A stretch of DNA of 64,000 nucleotides from Porphyrobacter sp. AAP82 (GCF_000331285.1 NZ_ANFX01000037.1:62001-126000), one strand, 5' to 3'; numbered from the stretch's first letter, positions 44,435-53,566 are shown. Notes: generated by a model not told the origin, from the letters alone. A program made the numbers and translations.

Positions 44435-46698
44435 TGGCCGACAATCCCAATCCCGACATCGAGCTTCCCGAGGCCGAAGCCCCCGCGGCCAAGCCCAAGC
44501 GCAAGGGCATCAAGCGCCGCATCTTCCTTGCCGGGTCCGCGCTGGTGGTGGGCGGCGGCATCTTCGGCGTGTGGTGGACCGACAGCTCGGTCAAGGCCAA
44601 GGCCAATGCGCTGATCGGCGGCGAGGGCAAGCACGCCTTCGGCAGCGTCATGACCATCGCCGTGGATGACACGGTGACGATGTTCTCGCCGCATATCGAC
44701 TTCGGCCAGGGCTCGCACACCGCGCTTGCGCAGATGCTGGCGGACGAGCTTGATGCCAAGTGGGACAAGGTCGCGATCGAACAGGCCCCGGCCGACATGG
44801 CCTTTGCCAACGGCGCGCTCGCCAAGGGCTTCCTGCCGACCATGACCGGCGACTTCGCCGCCGGGCTGATCCCGGATGCGGTGATCGGGATGATGGCGCG
44901 TTCGATGCCGCTGATGATCACCGGCGGCTCCTCGGCGATCCGTTTCACCGGCGAGGTCGCGATGCGGCGCACCGGCGCGGCGGTGCGCGCGGCGCTGATT
45001 GCCGAAGCCGCCGACCGGTTGGGCGTGCCCGAGAGCGAGCTCGCCACCGCAGATAGCCTCGTCACCCATGCCAAGTCGGGCAAGTCGCTGCGCTATGGCG
45101 AACTGGCGGCGGGCGCGGCCGGGCGCTCGCTTTCGAGCGATCCGGTGCTCAAGACCCGCGAGCAGTGGAAGCTGATCGGCACCGGCGTGCCGCGCCGCGA
45201 CATTCCTTCCAAGGTCGATGGCAGCGCGGTCTACGGCATCGATTTCACGCTGCCCGAGATGCGCGTTGCAACCATCGCGGCTGCCCCCGTGCGCGGCGGC
45301 ACGCTCGAAAGCGTGGACGAGGCCCCGGCTTTGGCCGTGAAGGGTGTCGAGAAGGTCATCAAGCTGCCCGATGCGGTGGTCGTGGTGGGCAAGGGCTACT
45401 GGCCCGCGACCAAGGGCCTTCAGGCGCTCAGCCCCAAGTTCTCCGATGGCGGCCATGGCGCGGTCTCGACCCCGGCGATCTACGCCGCGCAGGCCAAGCT
45501 GATGGCGGGCGGCAAGGCCAACAACGAGGCGGGCGAGGGCGATGTCGACGGCGCCTTCAAGGCCCCGGGCGCCAAGCTGGTCGAGGCCGAATACCGCGTC
45601 CCCTTCCTCCACCATGCGATGATGGAGCCCTTCGCGCTCACCGGCCACTTCAAGGACGGCAAGCTCACCATCTGGGGCGGCTTGCAGGACCCGCTTTCGA
45701 CCCGCGTCAAGGCGGCCAAGGCGGCCGGGATCGATGTCGAGAATGTCACCTTCGTGCCGATGATCATGGGCGGCGGTTTCGGCCGGCGCTTCCCCGATAT
45801 CGTCGAGATCATCGACCAGATTGCACTGGTGGCGAAGCAAGTCCCCTATCCGGTCAAGCTGGTGTGGAGCCGCGAGCAGGAAGTCACCCACGGCTCCTAC
45901 CGCCCGCAATCCTCGGCCAAGCTTTCAGCTTCGCTCAAGGGCGGCGCAATCACCGCGATGCGGATCGATTACGCACAGAGCGGCAATGCCGAAGGGGAAG
46001 TGCCCTTCATCTACACGCTGCCCGCCACCTCGCGCCGCCACTTTGCCTACCAGTCGAACCAGATCGACGGTCCGTGGCGCTCGGTCAATGCGACGCAATT
46101 GGGCTTCTACACCGAAAGCTTCATGGACGAGCTCGCGCTGGCGGCAGGGGCGGACCCTTACGAGTTCCGGCGCAAGCACCTGTCCGAAGGCTCGCGGCAC
46201 CAGAAGGTGCTCGATGAGGTCGCCAAGCGCGCCGGCTGGGGCACGCCGCTGCCCGCAGCCACCGGGCGCGGGATCGCGATCGTCGAAAGCTTCGACACGA
46301 TCGTTGCCGAGGTGGTCGAGGTGGCCCTCAAGGAGGACGGCAGCCCCCGCGTTGTGCGCGCCTTCGCGGTGGTCGATTGCGGCACCACGGTGAACCCGCT
46401 GAACGCCGAGGCGCAGATCGCCGGCGGCCTCATCATGGGGCTGTCCTCGGCGATGGGCGAGGCGGTGACGCTCGACAAGGGCGCGGTGGTGCAGAGCAAC
46501 TTTGCCGATTACCCGATCCTCAAGCTCGCCGATGCGCCGCCTGCGGTGGATGTGCACTTCCTCGACAGCGGGGCCAAGACCGGCGGGATCGGCGAGCCCG
46601 GCCTGCCGCCGGCAAGCCCCGCGCTGGCCAATGCCCTCGCCGCGCTGACCGGCAAGCGCATCCGCAACCTGCCGGTCCTGACGCAAGCCAGGGCTTGA
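44434..46698 (+). CDS. Molybdopterin-binding large subunit, xanthine dehydrogenase family (IorB-like)
   Basis: 754 residues. Twin-arginine-like 'KRRIFLAGSALVVGGG' (about 30-45) suggests Tat export. Two molybdopterin-binding halves follow, with 'MIMGGGFGRRFPDI' (about 443-456), 'MEPFALTGHF' and the C-terminal 'GGIGEPGLPPASPALANAL' with the catalytic Glu region. Members oxidise N-heteroaromatics or aldehydes. Together with the 2Fe-2S subunit it makes a membrane-side dehydrogenase without a flavin subunit. MobA-like and XdhC genes follow, for cofactor maturation. Confidence 0.9.
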   Translation: MADNPNPDIELPEAEAPAAKPKRKGIKRRIFLAGSALVVGGGIFGVWWTDSSVKAKANALIGGEGKHAFGSVMTIAVDDTVTMFSPHIDFGQGSHTALAQMLADELDAKWDKVAIEQAPADMAFANGALAKGFLPTMTGDFAAGLIPDAVIGMMARSMPLMITGGSSAIRFTGEVAMRRTGAAVRAALIAEAADRLGVPESELATADSLVTHAKSGKSLRYGELAAGAAGRSLSSDPVLKTREQWKLIGTGVPRRDIPSKVDGSAVYGIDFTLPEMRVATIAAAPVRGGTLESVDEAPALAVKGVEKVIKLPDAVVVVGKGYWPATKGLQALSPKFSDGGHGAVSTPAIYAAQAKLMAGGKANNEAGEGDVDGAFKAPGAKLVEAEYRVPFLHHAMMEPFALTGHFKDGKLTIWGGLQDPLSTRVKAAKAAGIDVENVTFVPMIMGGGFGRRFPDIVEIIDQIALVAKQVPYPVKLVWSREQEVTHGSYRPQSSAKLSASLKGGAITAMRIDYAQSGNAEGEVPFIYTLPATSRRHFAYQSNQIDGPWRSVNATQLGFYTESFMDELALAAGADPYEFRRKHLSEGSRHQKVLDEVAKRAGWGTPLPAATGRGIAIVESFDTIVAEVVEVALKEDGSPRVVRAFAVVDCGTTVNPLNAEAQIAGGLIMGLSSAMGEAVTLDKGAVVQSNFADYPILKLADAPPAVDVHFLDSGAKTGGIGEPGLPPASPALANALAALTGKRIRNLPVLTQARA

Positions 46699-47363
46699 CG
46701 CTGGAGCGTTGGTCGGCGCTGATCCTCGCCGCAGGGGCGGGGCGGCGGTTCGGCGGGGGCGGCGGCGGCGGCAAGCTGCTGGCCGACCTCGGCGGCGCGC
46801 CGGTGATCCGGCGGGTGGTCGATGCGGTCGGCCGTGTCGGATTTGCCGAGGTGATTGCCATCACCGGGGCCGAAGACGCCAACATCAGACGCGCCCTCGC
46901 GGGTGCCGATGTGTCCATAAGGCCCGCGCCCGGCTGGGCCGAGGGCATGGCCGCGAGCCTGCGCACCGGCATCGCCGCGCTCGATCCCGGGGCCGAGGGG
47001 GTATGCGTGTTCCTCGGCGACATGCCGCTGGTGCCGACGGGGCTATGCGGGGCGCTGGTCGAGGCGGCGCAGGCGGCAGGCTATGCCGCAAGGCCGCGCC
47101 ATAAGGACAAGCCCGGCCACCCCGTCGCCTTCACCCGCGCCGCCTTCACCGACCTGCTGGCGCTTGAAGGCGACGCCGGGGCGACCGCGCTGCTCAAGGC
47201 GCAGCCCCAGCATGTCGCCTATCTCGATACCGCCGATAGCGGCGTGCTGCTCGATATCGACACCCCCGCCGACCTCGCGGCGGCCGTCGCCGCGTGGAAG
47301 CCTTGCGCGACCTCGGCGACCAGCGAAAGCGCCACCTCGCGCGGGGCTTTGCCGAAGCCGTAG
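46695..47363 (+). CDS. MobA-like nucleotidyltransferase (molybdenum cofactor cytidylyltransferase type)
   Basis: 222 residues. 'ALILAAGAGRRFGG' opens the NTP site, but the loop is expanded to seven Gly before Lys ('FGGGGGGGKLL') by a GGC-rich tract. 'VFLGDMPLVP' is the metal Asp strand, and 'GHPVAFTRAAF' follows. Such enzymes (MocA-like) add CMP or GMP to molybdopterin for hydroxylases. TTG 46695 overlaps the previous stop. The 3' end overlaps the convergent xdhC gene by 145 bp. Confidence 0.83.
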   Translation: MTLERWSALILAAGAGRRFGGGGGGGKLLADLGGAPVIRRVVDAVGRVGFAEVIAITGAEDANIRRALAGADVSIRPAPGWAEGMAASLRTGIAALDPGAEGVCVFLGDMPLVPTGLCGALVEAAQAAGYAARPRHKDKPGHPVAFTRAAFTDLLALEGDAGATALLKAQPQHVAYLDTADSGVLLDIDTPADLAAAVAAWKPCATSATSESATSRGALPKP

Positions 47364-48226
47364 AGGCCGATGGGGGCATGCAGCCGCGCGATCGCGGCCT
47401 CGCTCACCCCGTGTCCGCGCAGCCTCGCGATGCGCCGGTCGAGCCGCGCCCGCGCGCCGATCGCGCCGACATAGAAGGCCTGTGATTGCAGCGCTGCGGC
47501 GAGCCCGCGCTCGTCGTCCTCGCGGTCGTGCGAGAGCACCGCGATGGCGGTCCACGGGTCGGGCGCGATCGCCGCGATCGCCGCCTCGGGGGCGCCGCGG
47601 TGGTAGGCGATGCCCGCCAGCGGCGCTTCATCGGGTCCACCGGGAGTGACGAGCACGACCTGCCAACCCATGGCGAGGCCAAGCGCTGCGGCACTGAGCG
47701 TCGCGCCGTCCTCGCCGATCAGCACCAGCTTGAGCGGCGGCGTGAAGCGACGGGTGTAGCGCAGCCCGTCCCGGCCATCGGCGGGCGGCGCCTCGCCTGC
47801 GGCTTCGGCGCGGCGGGTGGTGCCGTCGCTCGACCACAGCACCGGCCTGCGGGAATGCCAGCCATCGAGCAGCACGGCGACGGCGGGTTCATCAGCCGCG
47901 ACCGGCTCGACCAGCACGGTGATCCCCGATCCGCAGGCGAGCCTGATATCGATCCACGGGCTGCCCTCGCCATAACGCAGGGTGCGCGGGCACCCCTCGG
48001 CGAGTGCCTCGCGGCCGTGGCGGGCGACATCGTCCTCGATGCACCCGCCCGACAGGAACCCCCAGTGCCCTTCCGCCGTGACGAGCATCTGCGCCCCGAC
48101 ATCGCGCGGCGCCGAGCCGTCGACCGCGACCAGCGTGGCAATGGCAAAGCGTTCGGGCACGGCAGGCCCCGCCAGCAACGCCTCGCGGATATCGTCGACA
48201 GGGGCGGCAGGACGCCAGCGGGTCAT
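47219..48226 (-). CDS. xdhC: XdhC family molybdenum-enzyme maturation protein
   Basis: 335 residues. N-terminal XdhC_CoxI region 'IATLVAVDGSAPRDVGAQML' and 'GHWGFLSGGCIEDDVARHG' (about 28-70); the C-terminal Rossmann half has 'LIGEDGATLSAAALGLAMGW', 'SHDREDD' and 'YVGAIGARARLDRR...LHAPIGLYG'. XdhC binds the molybdopterin cofactor, aids sulfuration and inserts it into the hydroxylase. ATG 48226. The last 48 codons overlap, antisense, the end of the MobA-like gene; both ends match their family's conserved tail, so the overlap looks real. Confidence 0.9.
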   Translation of the reverse strand: MTRWRPAAPVDDIREALLAGPAVPERFAIATLVAVDGSAPRDVGAQMLVTAEGHWGFLSGGCIEDDVARHGREALAEGCPRTLRYGEGSPWIDIRLACGSGITVLVEPVAADEPAVAVLLDGWHSRRPVLWSSDGTTRRAEAAGEAPPADGRDGLRYTRRFTPPLKLVLIGEDGATLSAAALGLAMGWQVVLVTPGGPDEAPLAGIAYHRGAPEAAIAAIAPDPWTAIAVLSHDREDDERGLAAALQSQAFYVGAIGARARLDRRIARLRGHGVSEAAIARLHAPIGLYGFGKAPREVALSLVAEVAQGFHAATAAARSAGVSISSSTPLSAVSR

Positions 48227-48349
48227 GGGCGAGGGGGCAGCTTTCGTGAAAGGCACAAACCAGGGCCCCAAGCCTAGCCCGCCAGCCCGCGCGGCGCAAT
48301 TGCGCCGCCGGTTGGCGGTGGGCGATCGGCCGGAAGGAGAGAAGTCCAC

Positions 48350-48426
48350 TGGTCGGGACGAGAGGATTCGAACCTCCGACCCCCACACCCCCAGTGTGAT
48401 GCGCTACCAGGCTGCGCTACGTCCCG
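48350..48426 (-). tRNA. tRNA-Pro (anticodon GGG)
   Basis: 77 nt including encoded CCA. Acceptor CGGGACG/CGTCCCG with discriminator A; D-arm AGCGCAGCCTGGTAGCGC; anticodon stem TCACA/TGTGG with loop CTGGGGG (GGG); T-arm GGAGGTTCGAATCCTCT. Similar in sequence to E. coli tRNA-Pro(GGG). Confidence 0.95.
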
Positions 48427-48703
48427 TCACCAGTGGAGCGGGGCCTATAGGAGGGGCGGATGAGGCTTGCAAGCCGGATTTGTCTCTCCCGGTTCGCCTC
48501 GCGGATGGGGTGGCGGGGCAGCCAAGGGTCAAGGATGTCTGCGCCGTGCGCCAGCCCGGCCGCGCAGCAGGCGTGTGGCCCGTGCACAACGCCCCCGGGG
48601 CCAATCGTTGCGACTTGCTTGCATTGCTGCTAGGCGCGCCCACCTGAACGGGAGGGGCGCACGCCCCTTACGGTGTTTCACGGGATCTGACGGGCTCTAT
48701 CGC

Positions 48704-49036
48704 ATGACAATCGACCTTCTCGCCGCCGCTGCCGGGGCGGGCGCGCCCTCGGGGGCGGCCTTCTGGCTCAACATCGTGCCGATCGTCGGCATGATCGCGA
48801 TTTTCTGGTTCCTGATCATCGCGCCGCAGATGAAGAAGCAGAAGGAACACCAGGCCAAGATCGCCGGTGTCAAGAAGGGCGACCAGGTGGTGACCGCGGG
48901 GGGCCTCGTGGGCAAGGTGGTCAAGGTCGACGATGTCTATGTCGAGCTCGACCTTGGCCCCAATGTCCGCGTCAAGGCGATCAAGGCGACGCTGGGCGAT
49001 ATCATTCCGCCGGCCGGCAAGCCCGCCAACGACTGA
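48704..49036 (+). CDS. yajC: Preprotein translocase subunit YajC
   Basis: 110 residues. One membrane helix (about 22-42, NIVPIVGMIAIFWFLIIAP) then 'QMKKQKEHQAKIAGVKKGDQ' and a small beta domain 'VVTAGGLVGKVVKVDDVYVELDLG'. This is standard YajC, which associates with SecDF at the Sec translocon. ATG 48704 (MTIDLLAAAAG) follows a CGCATG context. yajC-secD-secF are in the usual order with 62 and 16 nt gaps. Confidence 0.93.
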   Translation: MTIDLLAAAAGAGAPSGAAFWLNIVPIVGMIAIFWFLIIAPQMKKQKEHQAKIAGVKKGDQVVTAGGLVGKVVKVDDVYVELDLGPNVRVKAIKATLGDIIPPAGKPAND

Positions 49037-49098
49037 TCCGGCGCGGGTGCCAGGCCCGGCGCGCCACCATGAACCCTTGCGTGTGAGATACTGACGCA

Positions 49099-50688
49099 AT
49101 GCTCGATTTCCCTCTCTGGAAGAAGCTTTCGCTGTGGGCGGTGACGCTGGCGGCCTCGCTGCTGGCGCTGCCTTCGCTCGCCAATGTCGCCGGGCTCGAT
49201 TGGCCCGCCGCGCTGCCGGACCCGCAGGTCAACCTCGGGCTCGACCTTGCCGGCGGCTCGCACTTGCTGCTCGAGGCCAAGGCCGCCGACGTGCGCGCCC
49301 AGCGGCTCGAGAACATGGAGGAGACGGTCCGCCAGCTGATGCGCACTGCGACCCCGCGCATCCGCATCGGCGATGTCTCGACCGCCGGGGGCGAGCTGTC
49401 CTTCATCCTCGATAACGCCGCCGATATCGACCGTGCGCGCGGCCTCATCGAACCGGTGATGCAAGGGCAGACCACGGTGCGCGAGTGGGAACTGAAGGTA
49501 GTCGACGGGCAGCGCATCGTCCTCACCCAGACCGATGCCGGGGTCGGGCAGGCGATCGACGATGCGATGGACAGCGCCACCGAAGTGGTGCGCCGCCGCA
49601 TCGACGAACTGGGCACGCGCGAGCCGACCATCATCCGCCAGGGCGCGACCCGCATCGTGGTGCAGGTGCCGGGCCTCCAGGACCCGCAGGGGCTGAAGGA
49701 CCTGCTCGGCAAGACCGCGCAGCTCGAATTCAAGCTCGTCGATATCAACGCGCTGCCGACCGAGGTCGAGGCCGGGGTCGCCCGCGCGGGCAGCCAGATC
49801 GTGCCCTTCGCCGACGGGCAGAGCGGCTCGATCGCGGTCAAGCGCCTCGGCGGGATCCGCGGCGACAGCCTCACCGACGCCAAGGCCGACCGCGACCAGC
49901 AGAACGGGCAGAGTGTCGTCACCATCGCCTTCGATGCGCAGGGCGGGGCGAAGTTTGCCAAGCTCACCACCGAGAACACCGGCAAGCCTTTTGCGATCAT
50001 CCTTGACGGGCAGGTGCTCTCGGCCCCCAACATCAACGAGCCGATCCTTGGCGGGCGGGCGCAGATTTCAGGGAGCTTCACGCCCGAGAGCGCCAACAAC
50101 CTCGCGATCGCGCTGCGTTCGGGCGCGCTGCCGGTGCCGCTGGCGGTGGTCGAGGAACGCACCGTCGGGCCGGACCTTGGCGCGGATTCGATCCGCAAGG
50201 GCCTGATCGCGATGGGCATCGGCAGCCTTGCGGTGATCGCGCTGATGATCGTCAGCTACGGCCGCTTCGGGATCTACGCCACGGTCGCGCTGGTGTTCAA
50301 CGTGCTGATGCTGCTCGGCCTGATGGCGCTGGGCGGCTTCACGTTGAGCCTGCCGGGGATCGCGGGCTTCGTCATCACCATCGGCGCGGCGGTCGATGCA
50401 AACGTGCTCATCAACGAACGCATCCGCGAGGAGCGCGCGCGCGGGCGCAGGGTCGTCGCCGCGGTCGAGACCGGCTACAAGGAAGCCAGCCGCGCGATCT
50501 TCGATGCAAACCTCACCAACCTCATCTCCGCAGTCGCGCTCGGCATGTTCGGCACCGGCCCGGTGCGCGGCTTTGCGGTGGTGCTGTTCATCGGCATCAT
50601 CACCTCGGTGTTCACCGGGGTGACCCTGACCCGCATGTTCGTCGCCGGATGGCTGCGCAAGGCGCGGCCCAACGACATCAATATTTGA
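49099..50688 (+). CDS. secD: Protein translocase subunit SecD
   Basis: 529 residues. First helix LWKKLSLWAVTLAASLLAL, then P1 head with 'QVNLGLDLAGGSHLLLEAKA', 'NNLAIALRSGALPVPLAVVEERTVGPDLGADSI' and five C-terminal helices with 'VDANVLINERIREE'. SecD with SecF uses proton motive force to pull proteins through SecYEG. Shorter than the E. coli protein (615) but normal for alphaproteobacteria. Confidence 0.95.
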   Translation: MLDFPLWKKLSLWAVTLAASLLALPSLANVAGLDWPAALPDPQVNLGLDLAGGSHLLLEAKAADVRAQRLENMEETVRQLMRTATPRIRIGDVSTAGGELSFILDNAADIDRARGLIEPVMQGQTTVREWELKVVDGQRIVLTQTDAGVGQAIDDAMDSATEVVRRRIDELGTREPTIIRQGATRIVVQVPGLQDPQGLKDLLGKTAQLEFKLVDINALPTEVEAGVARAGSQIVPFADGQSGSIAVKRLGGIRGDSLTDAKADRDQQNGQSVVTIAFDAQGGAKFAKLTTENTGKPFAIILDGQVLSAPNINEPILGGRAQISGSFTPESANNLAIALRSGALPVPLAVVEERTVGPDLGADSIRKGLIAMGIGSLAVIALMIVSYGRFGIYATVALVFNVLMLLGLMALGGFTLSLPGIAGFVITIGAAVDANVLINERIREERARGRRVVAAVETGYKEASRAIFDANLTNLISAVALGMFGTGPVRGFAVVLFIGIITSVFTGVTLTRMFVAGWLRKARPNDINI

Positions 50689-50704
50689 GGAGGAGCAAGC
50701 CGTC

Positions 50705-51682
50705 ATGAAACTCCTGAAGCTTGTCCCCGACAACACCAACATCAAGTTCCTGAAACTGCGCGTGCCCTTCTTCGTGCTCAGCATCGTGCTGATCGTGGGC
50801 AGCTGGGTCGCGGTCGCGGTCAACGGCCTTGCCTTCGGCGTCGACTTTGCCGGCGGCCAGGAAGTGCGCATGACCTTCACCCAGAGCAAGGCCGCCCCGG
50901 TCCCCTCGCTGCGCGAGAAGATCGCAGGCCTTGGCTATGGCGAGCCGGTGGTGCAGGAATTCGGCGCGCCCAACCAGGTCTCGATCCGCGTCAAGCTGCC
51001 GGACGGCGCCGAGGAGGCCCCCGAAACCGCCAAGGCGATCGGCGAGAAGGTGATCGCGGCGGTCAAGGCCGACTATGCCGATGCCCGCGTCGACGGGAAC
51101 GATACCGTCTCGGGCAAGGTCGCGAGCGAGTTCCGCGACCAGGCGATCCTCGCCCTCGCGCTGGCGATGGCGGCGGTCTCGGTCTATATCTGGGTGCGCT
51201 TCGAATGGCAGTTCGGGGTGGGCGCGATGTTCGCGCTGGTCCATGACGTGTCGATCACGGTCGGCCTGTTCGCGCTGACGCAGATGGAGTTCAGCCTCCA
51301 GATCGTCGCCGCGATCCTCGCGATCATCGGCTATTCGCTCAATGACACCATCGTCGTCTACGACCGCATCCGCGAAAACCTCAAGAAGTACCGCAAGATG
51401 CCGATGGGCGAGCTGCTCGACCTGTCGGTCAACGAGACGCTGGCGCGCACGGTGATGACCTCGCTGACGCTGTTCATCGCGCTGATCCCGCTGCTCATCT
51501 TCGGCCCGCCGAGCCTGTTCGGCATGGTCGCGGCGATCACCGTGGGTCTGTTCGTGGGGACCTATTCCTCGATCTACATGGCCGGTCCCCTGCTGATCTG
51601 GATGGGGGTGACGACCAACAGCTTCGTCCCCGCCGAAACCGCGCTCGACAAGCAGGAAAAGCTGGCGAAGGGGCAGGGGTAA
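50705..51682 (+). CDS. secF: Protein translocase subunit SecF
   Basis: 325 residues, six membrane helices. 'GLAFGVDFAGGQEVRM' (about 40-55), 'VWVRFEWQFGVGAMFALVHD' region and 'SLNDTIVVYDRIREN' (about 215-229) are the SecF signatures. The Asp and Arg needed for proton movement are in place. It follows secD by 16 nt with RBS GAGGAGGAGC. A stem-loop ends the operon. Confidence 0.95.
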   Translation: MKLLKLVPDNTNIKFLKLRVPFFVLSIVLIVGSWVAVAVNGLAFGVDFAGGQEVRMTFTQSKAAPVPSLREKIAGLGYGEPVVQEFGAPNQVSIRVKLPDGAEEAPETAKAIGEKVIAAVKADYADARVDGNDTVSGKVASEFRDQAILALALAMAAVSVYIWVRFEWQFGVGAMFALVHDVSITVGLFALTQMEFSLQIVAAILAIIGYSLNDTIVVYDRIRENLKKYRKMPMGELLDLSVNETLARTVMTSLTLFIALIPLLIFGPPSLFGMVAAITVGLFVGTYSSIYMAGPLLIWMGVTTNSFVPAETALDKQEKLAKGQG

Positions 51683-51688
51683 GCATCG

Positions 51689-51723
51689 CCTCGTTCCTCC
51701 CCGTCCCGATGGGATGGGCGAGG
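51689..51723. terminator. Stem-loop between secF and a convergent glycosyltransferase gene
   Basis: CCTCG pairs with CGAGG, enclosing an imperfect CCCGTCCC / GGGATGGG stem. It lies 7 nt after the secF stop and 3 nt before the stop of the convergent gene (51726), so it can end both. No long U-run is present. Confidence 0.45.
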
Positions 51724-51725
51724 GA

Positions 51726-52907
51726 CTAGGCCACCACCAGCCCCTGCCAATGGGCTGCCAGCGCGGCGGCGTTGGCGTCCCAGCTGAAGCGCTCGGTCAG
51801 CGCCGCCACCTCCTGGCGTGCAGGCGGATCGGCGAGGATCGCCTTCACTCCTGCCGCGACGGCATCGGCAGTGCGCGCCACCAGCCGCCCGGCGATATCG
51901 CTCGCGATCAGTTCGCGCGCGCCGCCGACATCGCAGGTCACCACCGGCGTCCCGCAGGCGAGCGCCTCGACCCAGGCATTGGCAAGCCCCTCGCTGGCGG
52001 TCGGCAGCACCATCACATCGGCCGCCGACAGCAGCAGCGGCATCAGGTCATGATCGACCGAGCCGGCGAAGAACACGCGTTCGCAAAGCCCCTCGCGCTG
52101 CACCTGGGCGCGCAAGCCCGCCTCGTCCTCGCCCTTGCCGATCAGCACCAGCCGCGCCCCGGGGAGCTGCGGCAATGCCGCGATGGCGATTGCCTGGCCC
52201 TTGCGCGGGATCAGCGCGCCCACGCAGGCCAGCAGCGGAGCATTGGCGGGCATGGCAAACCCCAGCTCGTCCGAGAGCTGGCGGCGCAGTTGCGGATGAG
52301 CGAAGGGCCGGAACCGGTCACGGTCGAGCCCGGTGTAATGCACCGCGATCCGCTCGGCAGGCATGCCCATCGCTGCCATGTGGCGGGCCAGATCGTGGCT
52401 TACGGCCAGCAGTCCCGTGGCCGCTTGCGCCGCCTCCAGCATCTGCGCGGCCGCAAATCCCTCCTTGCCCCACAAGGTGATATCGCTCCCGCGCGCCTTG
52501 ATCGAGAGCGCAAGGCCCAGTTCACGCGCGACGATTGCGGCGGCGGGGCCGTCGGGGAAGAAGAACTGCGCATCGACCAGATCGAACGGCGCCTCGGCAT
52601 GGAGACGCTGCGCCAGCGGCAGCACGGCGCGGGCGATGGCGGCGGCATTGCGCCGCGCACCGATCCGCGGGATCAGCGTAAAATGCGGGCGGTGGACGGT
52701 GATCCCGCCTTCCGCGGCGATCGGCGCCAGCTCGGCAAGCGCGCGATAGCGCCCCAGCGCCAGCGGGGGCAGGCCAACCGGATTGACCACCGTCACCCGC
52801 CAGTCCCCGCGCTTTGCCAGCGCTTCCAGCGAGCGCGCGACGAAGGTGCCGAACCGCGGATTGACCGGGTTGGGATAGAGCGTCGAGAGGACGAGGGCGT
52901 GTTTCAC
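51726..52907 (-). CDS. Glycosyltransferase, GT4-like
   Basis: 393 residues. It starts MKHALVLSTLYPNPVNPRFG, the GT-B N-terminus. 'LACVGALIPRKGQAIAIAAL', 'LIGKGEDEAGLRAQVQREG' and 'LPTASEGLANAWVEALACGTPVV' (donor E-x7-E) follow. The GTG at 52907 is used (an upstream reading would extend into the XRE gene). Function is unknown; the neighbours (Sec genes, XRE regulator) do not define the acceptor. Confidence 0.82.
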   Translation of the reverse strand: MKHALVLSTLYPNPVNPRFGTFVARSLEALAKRGDWRVTVVNPVGLPPLALGRYRALAELAPIAAEGGITVHRPHFTLIPRIGARRNAAAIARAVLPLAQRLHAEAPFDLVDAQFFFPDGPAAAIVARELGLALSIKARGSDITLWGKEGFAAAQMLEAAQAATGLLAVSHDLARHMAAMGMPAERIAVHYTGLDRDRFRPFAHPQLRRQLSDELGFAMPANAPLLACVGALIPRKGQAIAIAALPQLPGARLVLIGKGEDEAGLRAQVQREGLCERVFFAGSVDHDLMPLLLSAADVMVLPTASEGLANAWVEALACGTPVVTCDVGGARELIASDIAGRLVARTADAVAAGVKAILADPPARQEVAALTERFSWDANAAALAAHWQGLVVA

Positions 52908-52930
52908 GGCGCTGTCCTGCCCTTCGCGCG

Positions 52931-53506
52931 CTAAAGCGCTCTCACCAGCATGAAGGCGACCGCGACCCATGGCGGGTTGTCGACCACCACCTGCTTCTGC
53001 CCCGCACCCGGAGGCAGCAGGCCGACCATCGCGCCGCGCCGGTCGATCAGCCGCCCGAAGGCAAAGCGTCCGCCGGGCTTGGGCACCAGGCAATCGCGGT
53101 TGATCGCGGCTTGCAGGGCTTCGTGATCGATCTGGCGCAGCCACACGAGATCGCCCGGGCGATATTCGCCGACGCTTTCGGTGACGGCGAGCACCAGCGG
53201 CGGGGGTCCGTCACCCTCGGCAAGGGCATCGGGGGCAAGCGCCTCGCGCGGGGCGGTGAGCGCCTGGGGGCCGGCAGCGGCAAGTTCGGCCACGATCCGC
53301 GCGGGCGCGGCGGCCTCGTCGCGCATCAGGCTGGCGGGATCGACGCCCATGGCGGCGGCGATCTTGTTCATCCAGCCCAATGACAGCCGGCGCATCCCGG
53401 TCTCGAGCCGGCCGATGGTCTGTGCGGTGGTCGGCGGATCGCAGGCGGCTGCCAGATCGGCGAGGGTCAGGCCCTTGGCCTTGCGGATATCGCGGATGCG
53501 GTTCAT
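52931..53506 (-). CDS. XRE family regulator with S24-like C-terminal domain
   Basis: 191 residues. N-terminal HTH 'MNRIRDIRKAKGLTLADLAA' with 'TAQTIGRLETGMRRLSLGWM' (about 26-45). The C-terminal part 'VTESVGEYRPGDLVWLRQIDH' and 'VPKPGGRFAFGRLIDRRG' has the shape of S24/LexA-like beta domains, but no clear Ser-Lys pair, so it is likely not self-cleaving. It is divergent from the DUF6456 gene, across a 110-bp AT-rich region that probably holds its operator. Confidence 0.78.
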   Translation of the reverse strand: MNRIRDIRKAKGLTLADLAAACDPPTTAQTIGRLETGMRRLSLGWMNKIAAAMGVDPASLMRDEAAAPARIVAELAAAGPQALTAPREALAPDALAEGDGPPPLVLAVTESVGEYRPGDLVWLRQIDHEALQAAINRDCLVPKPGGRFAFGRLIDRRGAMVGLLPPGAGQKQVVVDNPPWVAVAFMLVRAL

Positions 53507-53532
53507 CGTCGGGACTCTGGATGATGGCGTAA

Positions 53533-53566
53533 AAATAACCGGATTGGTGTTTTTTCTTTCCTACAT
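53533..53566 (+). promoter_or_regulatory. Shared motif upstream of DUF6456 gene (AAATAACC ... TTTCCTACAT)
   Basis: AAATAACC lies at 53533-53540 and TTTCCTACAT at 53557-53566, 50 nt before ATG 53617. The same 10-mer, on the minus strand, occurs at 42868-42877, 52 nt before the holin start, with AAATAACC near it. The region is AT-rich and T-run-like (TTTTTTCTTTCC). It is likely a promoter or operator shared by the two genes. Confidence 0.55.
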
